A stretch of 64,000 nt of DNA from Asterochloris sp. CNOR1 (lineage: Eukaryota; Chlorophyta; Trebouxiophyceae; Trebouxiales; Trebouxiaceae). The stretch covers positions 1,674,001 through 1,738,000 of the forward strand of contig OZ017753.1 in assembly GCA_963969365.1 (NCBI GenBank), given 5' to 3'. Of this stretch, positions 45,127-60,269 are shown in pieces. The position numbers and the translations under genes are program-made. The stretch's first letter is position 1, and each line of letters begins with the position of its first letter. The notes below the pieces were generated by a model that saw nothing but the letters and a program-made list of their open reading frames with translations, was not told the origin of the DNA and made no database searches.

Positions 45127-47642
45127 TTACTGGTCTGGTTTGACGCTTAGACGCTTGAGCAGCTCATAAGCGTTGACCATGCATGTGCCAAAAAGCACAG
45201 TGTTGAGGCACCTCGGGGCAATCCCCCGGTAGAACCCTCCCAGGCCCTCCTCACGTACAAGTTGTTGGGCAATATGGCGGAAATTGGGTTTGGCATCACC
45301 CTGCTCCCTGGTGGCCACCTGCAGACATCATTGTGACTCTCCAAAAGAGTCTCACGTTTTTGCACGGGAATTCAAGCACTCTTAATGATGAGCTAGCCTG
45401 GCTGGCTGGGAGCAATCAAAGAGGTTGACATTGTACAAGAAGAGGGGCATGCAGTCCTCATGAGATGCGGCTAAATGTTGCATTATGACTTTGGGGCAGC
45501 GTAACTTGGGCACACTCGCTTGACGGGGCGAATTCCATGACAGCTGCCAGCGCACACATTGCAGGCAAGCATCAGTGCAGAATGTGCTCGAGCAGACCGG
45601 CACAAAGCTGCTTACAGCCTGACCAACAGGATGACTGCCATGAGAGGAGAGGCCCAACAATACAAGCATGCAAATTGGCTTGCACAATGTGGCCAGTCAG
45701 GCTGCCTGACGCCAAATCTGTGAGGGTGGGCAGCGCTTCACCTGCAGCCTTGTCTTCACCACATCCAGTGGGTTGGTGAGTGCGGCGCTAGTGCAGCCCG
45801 CAAGCATGCCAGAGAACGTCTGCACCGAGAGGATCTGGTTGGATGTCCGGTCGATGGGCTTGCCGCTGGAGGCCTGCCACCGCCTGTCAAGCTGGTGCCA
45901 TACAGCCTTCTGGTAAGCGCCATAGGCAGACCACCATACCGCAGAGGAGGGCACAAAGGTGGCAATGCTGGCGCCAAACCCTGCAGCCAGGTGGGACGGC
46001 AGGGTAGCGGTGACTGGGTGCGGCTTGAGCTGGGCTGGCGCCAATGCCTTGAACCAGAACAGTGCACTGGGGACGCCTGATCGTTGCACATGGACTCACG
46101 TTCGATCCAAGCAAGCCAAGGCGGAGCCTTACCTCTGTACAGCCCCCCCAACCCTTCCTGCTGCACGATCGTCCTGGCGATAGTGATGCCGTTGGGCCTG
46201 GCAGCCGCAGCGCTGAGCGCGGAGAACTGCCGCCCCGGAGGGCTCGCACACAATGCAGGGTTGGGCATCTGCCCTGGGCCCTGGGGGCTCTGGGCCATGG
46301 GGGCTCGGGGGGCAGGAGCAGCTGGGATGAACCTCTGTTGGGCTGGCGTGGGCGGTGCGGCAGCTGCGCCTGGCCGGGCTGAGGGCACGTGGCGGCCGGC
46401 CACCATCAGGCGCTGGCTGATCACGTCTATGGGCACCAGGATAGACTGGGTGACCAGGGAGGCACTGGCCCCTGCAGTGTGAGGAGTGCTGTCATTGCTC
46501 AGAAGCGCACCAGCTGACCATGGAGATCCAAGTGGCTCAAGTGAGGATGGTGGCTGCACAGGAGCAGGATGGCACCCTCAGGCCCAGAACAAGCTGCAGG
46601 TGTAAGGCAAAGGACGCAGCCATGGGAGAGGTTGCTGAGCAACAGTGTCAGGCTGGGGCAGGGCGCCTGTCCACTTGTGGGAGTGCTGCATGCTCCAAGG
46701 CTGCACACCTGCCACGAAATTTGCGATGCCAGCCTGCTGGGCCTCGTTGGCAGCCAGCCTGCCAGCCACTCCCATGGTGGCGCTCTTGACCAGCTCTAGG
46801 GTGGAGAGGTAGCACTGCAGCCAGCATGGGTGACACTTGTGGGCGCGCTCCGCAGGTCAGCACGCCTAGCAATTGCCCTGAGGCAACAGGGTTGGCAGCC
46901 ATATGCCCTACCAGCATTCTCCGGGGGTTCTCACGAGCAGCACAGCCAGCAGACATGCTCTGGAGACCACAGAGTCAGCAAGGGTTCTGTGCATTATGGC
47001 TGGGCTGCAATGTGTGCTTGGAAGGCCGTGAGGAAGCCAGCAGAGTCAGCGGCGGCCCTCTCTGGCTTCCCTGTGAATATGCAGGGCAGTCTGCGCACCA
47101 CTCTGGCAGGGACTGCGCCCAACATGACGGTGCCAAAGCCCCTATACAACCCCCTGATGCCATCCTGGCCCAGAATGCTGCGAGCCGTCTCTCGGACGCC
47201 CTGCACGCACCAAAGGTTGCTGTTGCGACGTGCTCAGGTGGAAATTCTGACCTGGCTTCCTGAGCAGGTGCAGCACAGCTCACCCAGAAGCCTGGTGGTA
47301 TGCCAGCAATGGCCATCTGTCTCGTCTTGATGACTGATAGTGGGAACAGACATGTCGAGACGCCCTGCAATGAGTTGAGGAAGCCTAAAGCCTCTGATGC
47401 TTCAACACATGTGTTGCATCCAGCAGGGCGGCAGCTACACCAGGGGTGCAGCTGCAGTCTATGCAGATGACGGGACTCACAGAAAACAGGACAGTCCCTA
47501 TGACAATGAACTTCTGCTTGTCAAGTCTGCAGCAGCATCAGGTGAAGGAGTGAGGGAGCAGGTGGTTCAGAAGTTGGTCAGTGTCAACAGCCAAGTTCAG
47601 GGCTCACTTTTCCCAGTCGATCTCTGCAGGGGCGTTGCTCAT
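45127..47642 (-). CDS. Mitochondrial carrier family protein, SLC25A44-like, multi-exon
   Basis: Exon 1 (47642-47608, MSNAPAEIDWE), exon 2 (47526-47481, LDKQKFIVIGTVLFS) and exon 3 (from 47364, GVSTCLFPLSVIKTRQMAIA) join in phase. Later exons encode GVRETARSILGQDGIRGLYR and GFGTVMLGAVPARVV; LELVKSATMGVAGRLAANEA; SILVPIDVISQRLMVAGRHV; IVQQEGLGGLYRG; FGASIATFVPSSAVWWSAYG; and TSAALTNPLDVVKTRLQV. The last exon holds VREEGLGGFYRGIAPRCLNT and ends at TAA 45129-45127. Three Px[D/S]xx[K/S]xR repeats and GxxGxYRG matrix helices identify an inner-membrane solute carrier; WWxxYG and the overall order match the SLC25A44 branch, linked in animals to branched-chain amino-acid transport. Repeat 2 carries a roughly 55-residue Pro/Ala/Gln-rich insert (ARPGAAAAPPTPAQQRF...) absent from the usual fold. 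Confidence 0.82.
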
Positions 47643-47748
47643 CTTGGTGTGGCTGGCCTGTGTCTGGCTCAACCGTTGACAGAAAGAAAGCTGCCACAGC
47701 TGTGAAATGGGAACTCAGCAGTGGTGATAGGTCACAGATCCTGTCGCC
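47643..47748. promoter_or_regulatory. Compact bidirectional promoter between carrier and ketopantoate-reductase-like genes
   Basis: The ATGs at 47642 (minus) and 47749 (plus) leave 106 bp for two 5' untranslated regions and both promoters. This is the second such head-to-head pair in the window. No TATA-like element is seen. Confidence 0.6.
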
Positions 47749-50422
47749 ATGATCACACTCCTGCAGCGACCACTGCATATCAGAGCTCATGTGCTAGCAG
47801 GAAACATATGCCCAACCGCAAGAGCAGAAACAGGATCACCTGCCAGATCTGCAGGCGCCCTATCTGTAGCTGGTCTCCGGCAGCAGCACCATAAAACAAA
47901 GTGCACCCAAAGCAGAAGGGCCCACGCTAGCATTCGTGCATTCTCCAGGGTGATGGCAATGAGCACGGTCAGCATGCGCCTTCCGACTGAAATACATTCA
48001 GCTGGCCATGTCTCAAAGTCTGGCACAACCTGCACATGCAGGCTGGTGGAGACTTCACATTGGTGGGCAGCGGCCGCATTGCCACAGCCCTGCAGGCAAT
48101 GGGTCCCGGCAACGATGTGAGCGCCTGGAGACATGCAAGCTGCCTCCACCCAGAGCACTCTGCTCATGCCGTCTGTGCCCTTCTGCAGACCATCATCAAG
48201 CGGGGTGAGAAGATCAGCACAGCTGAGGGCCCCATCGTTGTGTGCACAAGAAATGACGACCTCCAAGCAGTGCTGGATGCCACGCCACAGGACCGACATC
48301 AAGGTGGGGCTGCTGCTGCCCCACTATCGCAAAGATAGCAAAGCTGCTGTTGCCCGTCAATGTCACACAACACATGCATTGCACATGCAAGACACCATAG
48401 AGTGCATGTACGAACCCACTGACAGCCACCTCCCATGCCTACAGACCTGGTGTTTATCCAGAATGGCATGCTGCAGCCATGGCTGGATGCAAGGGGCCTG
48501 GGCAAGAACACACAGGTGACACCAGCACCTCATCCAGGACTGCTCCCATGCCCTGCTCTCCCATTGCATTGCCGCCAGAGAGGCAGGAATGAAGGACAGG
48601 CCTGCTGCAAGCTGTGCTGATGCATAGTTGGCAATGCACCCAGCTGTACTTGGCACGTATGCCCCGGGCACTGAGCAAACAGGTGCTGACATGTTGTGGG
48701 CGACTGTCCTGTGCAGGCATTGGTGTACTTTGCTGTCCCCAAGAAGGGTGCCAAGCCCATAGATGGCAAGACAGACCTCAACCCTGAGGGGCTGACCGCA
48801 GTAGCCGGCAAGCACGCTGAAGCCTTTGCCACTCGAGTGCACGCTGGCAACCTCAGCTGCAAGGCACGAGGTGGCCGCTGTTGCACTCTGGGGAGCTGCT
48901 TTGACACTGCTCCCTGCCTCCCTCAATGTTGCTCACATGCTGCAAGGATTGCATGAGGTGGCGGTTTCCACCTGCTGAGGAGCTGCTCCCTCACATTGTC
49001 ACGCAGGTCCGGCAAGGCATGAGTTAGCTGCTCTTGCCAGCTCATGGTGCCTCAACACAGCGTGACCTGGCCCCCAGCACAGCATGACCTGGCTTATATA
49101 CTCGCTATGCAGGAGCTGGCTGCCACGAATTCCCTGTCTGCATGCAGGTGCTGGATGACGTGGCCTACAAGAAGTCCATGCTGGAGAAGCTCATCTGGAT
49201 CTGGTGAGGGCAAGACTTGCAGCCTTTCATGCCGGCTCACCGGGCTGCCAACCTGTGCTTTGCCTGAAGCATGGTGGGCTGTCAAGCAAGGCTCCTGGCA
49301 TAAGCAACAGAGCTGCGGGCTCACGGCCTGCTCTCTTCACGCCTGCAAAGCGCACTTTGGATCTGCTCCTGAGACCCTTCAAGTGCTGCCACACTTTTGA
49401 GGGCTGCCTGACATGGGGCTGGTCCCCACAGAGAGAGCTCTGCCTGTTGCAGCTGGCATTGAGGGATTTAGCTCTGTTGCTGGGCTCCCTGTGAGCCTGC
49501 CTGCCAGAAGAGAGATCACAGTTCCAAAGCGTGCCCTGTCTTGCTGCTGCAGCGCCTTCATGTTGGTGGGCGCACGGCACAAGTGCTCAGTGGGAGAGGT
49601 GCAGTCCGCATATCAGGATGAGGTGGGCATATTGGAAGTTACGTTCCTCCCTCACATGAGCAGCCTTGTGACATTGCAAGACATTTATGGATGCAGCTTG
49701 GCCACATTATAGCGCTGCTGCAGCTGCAGACATCACAATTGGTTGTAGCTCTTCATATCTTGACCTTGCCCTGATGCAGATGACTTTCTGTTTGCTGCCA
49801 ACTAGTAATCTTTGCTTTTGAGCCTTGAGATTCATCAGGGGGAGCTCTGCTGCAAATTTGGTAATGCTACTGCTTAGACTCTTCTTCAAGCAGCTACACA
49901 CAGCTTCTGCAGCTGATCACAGCACACATTCGCGCACAGCCATTTCCTGTTGGGATGTGCTGGCCGGATGCCATTGCCTCGTGCAGCTGGGTGTGCTGCA
50001 CTTGCTCTTCCAGCTCAGACCGCTGTGTGTCAAACCTTCTTTTGATGAAGTCGCCGAGTGCTAGCTCCCTGCTGCCAGTTTGACCAAGTGGGGGGCCTGG
50101 CTGGGCCTGCTGACCTCAGCAGGGCACAAGCAGCCATCAGTGCATCCCACTCAGCAGCTGCCTCAAAGTTCTGCAGGTGAGCAAGCTCATCAGGGAGCTC
50201 TCTGCAGCGGGGGAGAGTGAGCTGGGCATCCACCTGGACAGTGGAGTGGTGGAGCGCCTGTGTGCCTACTCCCGCTCGGTGGCAGACTTCCCCACGGCCG
50301 TCAAGGAGTTCCCCTGGCGCAACGGATTCTTCTATGACATCAGCCAGCAGGCGCAGCAGGAGGGGCAGGCAGACCCCTGCCCCACACACACAGCCTGGCT
50401 GAAGGAGGTTGGCGCCATCTGA
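47749..50422 (+). CDS. Plastid-type 2-dehydropantoate 2-reductase-like protein (326 aa, 8 exons)
   Basis: Exons 47749-47949, 48042-48116, 48189-48303, 48445-48515, 48717-48863, 49148-49203, 49553-49622 and 50177-50422 (TGA) close in phase, using one GC-AG intron after exon 5. Residues 1-67 (MITLLQRPLHIRAHV, then basic/Ser/Ala-rich) resemble an organelle transit peptide. The Rossmann start is FTLVGSGRIATALQAMG. Then follow PIVVCTRNDD, LVFIQNGMLQPWLDARGLGK, IDGKTDLNPEGLTAVAGKHA, KSMLEKLIWICAFMLVGARH and CAYSRSVADFPTAVKEFPWR. The sequence matches a protein family conserved in plants, algae and cyanobacteria annotated as ketopantoate-reductase-like. Whether it reduces ketopantoate (pantothenate synthesis) is not known. 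Confidence 0.8.
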
Positions 50423-50740
50423 GGCAGCTCCAACACTCTAGCCAGAGCTGAACCAACACACACAGCATGGCTTGAGGAACAGGGTGCTAAACAATGAGGT
50501 GCTGCGTGCCAGGCAGATCTGCTGTGAGCAGACGGCCATTGGAGCCCTCTGAGACTGACTTTACTACTGTGAAACATCTTCAGCTCATCATGTCAGTGGT
50601 GAAACTGCCTATCGGTGCAAAGGGTGTGAGCACGCCTCTGTCTCTGTGATGCAAGTGAAGCCCAGGGCCCCAAAGCTGTCTTTGTAGGAGGTCATACTCA
50701 GCTCATCTATCCCCCCTCACATCCCTCTGTGCTGTCAGGG
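50423..50740. other. Convergent intergenic region
   Basis: About 318 bp between the stop of the ketopantoate-reductase-like gene and the stop of the UMP/CMP-kinase locus. No coding or RNA feature is visible. Confidence 0.5.
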
Positions 50741-56002
<5,262 letters not shown>

Positions 56003-56204
56003 TTTTGCTGCTGGTACAACCCATTGTCCTCGGCGTAAAGTGTAAGTGCAGGGTCAAATATTTGGAAGGTCCAGTCAATTCAATTTTGTCAACACTTGTT
56101 GAACATGCCACTTCTTGAACAAGTCATGGGTGCGCGTGCCGAGTCTGGCAAGGTCCATGCCTTACAAACCCACGGGAACAGAATGATGAAATGGGGGGCT
56201 GAAG

Positions 56205-59200
56205 TTACTTTCTGTAGCAGCTCAGCAAAGCGAGCACTGCTTCCTGGTCCAGAACATGGTTGCTCACAAGGTAATGCTGCTTGCGGCGGCTGCCAAACTG
56301 CTCAAGCGATTTGCTGCCAGTCTTGGCCAGGCTCATCAGGCAGTTCATCAGATCTATATTGGTATCGCTTGCAAAGGAGGCCAAGTCTGAGGCATAAAGG
56401 GCCATCCACTGCCTTGCACTAGGGTGGGCATCTGCAGCACAGACAGCTTTCAGGGATGTCGCAGTGTGCACCCATTGCAGCAATTAAGGCATTAGAAGGG
56501 CATGTGCAATGCAAGGGTGCAGAGCATTGGACACAAAGTCAGGCCTGGTGCATGGACAGCACAGTCATTGCCCTGAAGTCTGTGCAACAGCAGGGATGCC
56601 CCACCTGCATCCTGCAGGGGAGCAAGCAGGGCCCAGCAGGACTGGTCTGCAGCCTGATACAGGCTTCCTGGGGCTCCGGCTAGAAGGGGAGACTCCAGCA
56701 GGTCATGCCAGGCATGCTCCCCTGCACCCTCAGCATCATCGGCCTGCCAGCCCAACTCCTGCCGGGTCATGCTGCGCTGCACCTGAGCTTGCAGGGCATC
56801 GGGCAGGGTGGCTGTGATGGCACTGCTTGTCAGCAGCTGAGTTGCAGCTTTGCGGGGCAGGCACCCCGCTTGCAGCGCCATCAGCGCTCGCCTGCACCCA
56901 TGCAATTGCATGGTCACCCCCCTGCCCTCTCCTACTGCACCTTTGGCTTACCAGCAGCCCTTGTGCACCCAGTAGTGCGAGATGCAAGACTTGCAAGGAC
57001 CCTTGCAGCAATCTTTCATGACGGCAGGCTTTGCGTTTTCTATCTGCGCATGCCCAGCTTGGCAGAGTTCTCTGGAACTGCCTGTCTGCAAAGCGTGAGC
57101 ATGACACTGCCCAGCTCACAGGTGAGCCTTTACCTCACATCACCCTCTGCTGTGTTGCTGCAGTGCTGCAGCTCCTGCAGCGTGCACCGCCGCCCTTCCT
57201 GGGCAGCTGCCAGGACCAGCAGGCGCAGGACCTCAGGCGCCGGGGGCGCCAGCATGTCCACAGTCATGACTTGCTTGTTGGCTGCCATTGCAGGCACGGT
57301 AGCGTTGGCAGTCATGATGATGGGTCGCTGCACAGAAAGGACTCTGTCCAGAAGCTGCGACACCAGTGATGGGAAGGCCACCTTGCCTTCGGCATGCTGG
57401 CTGCTGCTGCATGTTGCACTGATGCTGTGCTGCATGCTGCGCGGGCCAGAGCTCAGCCGCAGCCTGCCACATGCCCGGCATGCTGCCCAGGGCAGCAGCA
57501 CGAGCTTGGCAGCGTGTAAAGGTGGACCCCACCAGAAGCCACCAAGCCACACAGAGCAGCGAACATCCCACCTTGGTGGTCTTCATGAGGTTGACCACTG
57601 CTGAGTGGAAACCCCTGTCAGCATCTAAGATGACATCCACTTCCTCCACCAGAAGCAGCACATCCCCAAGGTCCTGCTGCCGAACACTGCGCTTCATTGG
57701 CAGCAGGCTGCGTTGCCCATTGATGGCTTTGAGCGGGGAGGTCTTCTGCCTCTGCACCACATATTGGGAGAGGCTGACGAAGCCTGCATCGAGACTTGTG
57801 GCTATGCAGTGGCATATACACAAGTGAAGCGTGAGCACTGGGATTCTGTGCACATGCACACCTGCTCTCACAGCAAATGAAGTCTATGCAGGGGCGGCTT
57901 GTCTAAATTCGTGCTGTGACTTCAATCGTCTGCCAAGGCAGTCATTGCACAGGCCTTCCTACAGCAGCAGGGCGTCTGTGTGAGCAGGCAAAGCCAGTCT
58001 GAACGGGCTGGCCAGCCAACAGCAGAGGCCCACCTTGTGGGGCATGCAGTCAGACTGCAGGGCTTCCCCCACGTCTGCAGTTAGCCGTGCTCCCGAACGT
58101 TCTGAGGCAGCATTCAGCTCCAGCACGTGGAAGCCTAACTCCTGCAGGATACCCCCTTGATGTCTGAACGTGGACACAGCAGAAGACAGTACACGGCTCT
58201 GCACCATCCAGGCAGGGCAACCAAAGTCCCAACATGACATTTGCCGCTTGTGCTCCACAAGTAAGGGGATGCACCACATGCAATGACAGCCTGGATGGGG
58301 CACCCATGTGTCGTGCATATTGCATGAACAGCAACAGCTTGCTACAGCCACCTCACCCCCTTCACTGCAGCAACAGCTTGTCAGGCGTATGTGCTTACTG
58401 AGTGCCCACCTCTGCTGCAGAATAGGCCATGGCGGTTTTGCCACAGCCAGTAGGCCCCACCAGCAGCACCGCTGCCAGGATGTCGGACTCCTCTTCATCA
58501 TCCCAGTCATCAAGAACCTCAGCCTCTTCAGCATCTCCAGGCTCATACTCTGGGTCTTCGTGCTGCAGATGCATGCAGAGCATGGCTGGAACGACATCCT
58601 GCAGGTGCCATGCTTGCTTCAAGCAGCATAGGGCCTTAGGGTTCTGCCAGGCTTGCACCCTGAGTTGCTTTGTTTGCAGCTACAGTGCAGGCTCACAGAG
58701 ACTTCATGCTGTGGATGCCACGCATGGCTGAGCAGCTGAGCAGCTGTCTCAATGTCTTTCTTGGAGGATGCAGTGCAGCACCAGCTGCATCATCCTTCTG
58801 CATGCCAGCTCTGAAGTTTCGCCCTCACAGCTTGCAGCTGTGTAGAGGGCCTTGCCACGCTGCGCTACGGACAGACACGCACCATGAAGGGACCATGGCT
58901 GTCATAATCTGAGTCTGGCTTTCTCTTGCGTTTTGCGGGGCCTACTGCAGGCTGCGCTCCCTGGGGCCGCCGCCTCCAATTTGTGAGCCACTGCACCAGC
59001 TGGCTGGCAGCCGCTGCATTGCCCAGGATCTGCATGCACAGTCTTTGCTTGGGGTGCAGCGTAACACAGCATCATCTGCATCTTCTGTCATCAGCCTCTT
59101 GCTGGGAACTGCAACAACACGTCGTGCCTGCCCCGATTCTCAGAAGCTCACCTTATCAGCCTGTGCTGGCCTCATCAGTGAGGTCCAGAGCTGCTGGCTT

Positions 59201-59364
59201 GCTCCAGTGTCCCTCGTTCTATGCTCTGTAAGCCTCTGCAGTGCTTGCCTTTCCCCTTGTAGCGCTGACAAGTCTTGTGTACCTGAGGCAAGACTTGTGA
59301 GCAATTTTGCAACGGCCTCATCATATGCTGGGCCGTGAGGTACCCCATTGATGAGGCCGGACAT
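56205..59364 (-). CDS. ATAD5: ATAD5/Elg1-like RFC-type clamp unloader, short form, multi-exon
   Basis: ATAD5/Elg1 with RFC2-5 removes PCNA from DNA after replication. Exon 1 (59364-59152, 71 codons) ends LWTSLMRPAQADK and joins exon 2 (59029-58883, ILGNAAAASQLVQWLTNWRR, then KRKRKPDSDYDSHGP) in phase 0, the usual WT-x-YRP...GN entry to the AAA+ module. Exon 3 has an acidic linker and Walker A (VLLVGPTGCGKTAMAYSAAE). Next are ELGFHVLELNAASERSGARL, then LGDVLLLVEEVDVILDADRG (Walker B) with HSAVVNLMKTTK, then RPIIMTANATVPAMAANKQV (sensor 1 region). C-terminal exons include QDLLESPLLAG-like stretches and end LALLSCYRK with TAA 56207-56205. The N-terminal region before the AAA+ module is only about 70 aa, far shorter than in animals or yeast, so an upstream exon may be missing or this is a short form. 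Confidence 0.82.
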
Positions 59365-59539
59365 GGCATGGGAACTGCCAGATCACACCGAGAGGATCCA
59401 GAGTCCCGTTCAACGGCAGCTTCATTCAGCAGAAAGCTTGAGTGAGTCCTGCTGCATCAACACATGCAGGGCGCCAGCCATGCTTGCCATTGACCTTACC
59501 TGGAAGGGGAGTCAATGTGGGTCTTTTCTTCTCCAAGAT

Positions 59540-60133
59540 ATGCAGGCAGCAGTCAGCGTCAGATTGGTGCAGGAGCACAACACGCTGCAGCAGGTGAAAG
59601 TGAGATCAGCAGTGCAGTGCCCTGCGCCAGGGTCTGACAGCAGATGTCCAAATGCTGACCTGCATCTCTATGCAGGTGGGGAGGCAAAGCAGGCTATGAT
59701 GCTCGCACTGGAGCAAAGCAAGGACTGCAGCAGCTGTTCATGCTCAGAGCGGCTGTTGCTCATGGTCTGGCATGCTGCAGACGCTGCTGTCCATCAAGGT
59801 GGCTGTCATGCCCATCTGCATCATCAACATTTCCAGCCTGCAGTTCCTGCACATCGACCTGGCCATAATCAACAGCACTGGCAGCTTTCTTCCCAGAGCA
59901 TACACAACATTGTGACCCTGACAGATGTGGCAAACTCGATTATCGCATCCATGGCTGCCATGACTTGCAGCTCCTTTTGAGAAACTGCAGAACCTCAATT
60001 GCTGCTGCAGCCCAAGCGGTTGTTCCGCGTTGAGCTGATGGACAGGCTGCCTGCTCTGCCCAGAATGATCAAGCTGCACCTTGCAGCTTCCAGTGAGCCT
60101 TCGTACATGCAATTTGAGGCATGGCATTCCTAA
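59540..60133 (+). CDS. Unrecognised small gene, exon structure uncertain
   Basis: The C-terminal exon is convincing: LLLQPKRLFRVELMDRLPAL and ASSEPSYMQFEAWHS, ending at TAA 60131-60133. An internal stretch (TLLSIKVAVMPICIINISSL, then QFLHIDLAIINSTGSFLP, about 59780-59905) also looks coding. A candidate start is MQAAVSVRLVQEHNTLQQ (ATG 59540). Splice phases could not be closed, and a start overlapping the ATAD5 ATG (59363) is also open. No family is recognised. It converges on the kinesin gene. Confidence 0.35.
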
Positions 60134-60269
60134 TAAAGCAGGCTTCCAAACTGCAAAACTCTGTACTGATCATGGGCCCCTGCTTGTGTGCAGTGGCTTT
60201 GACTGAAGGGCTGTGGTCTGAACTGGGTGCCTCCTGTCTGCCTGACACTAAGCTGTGACTCCAACTTTT

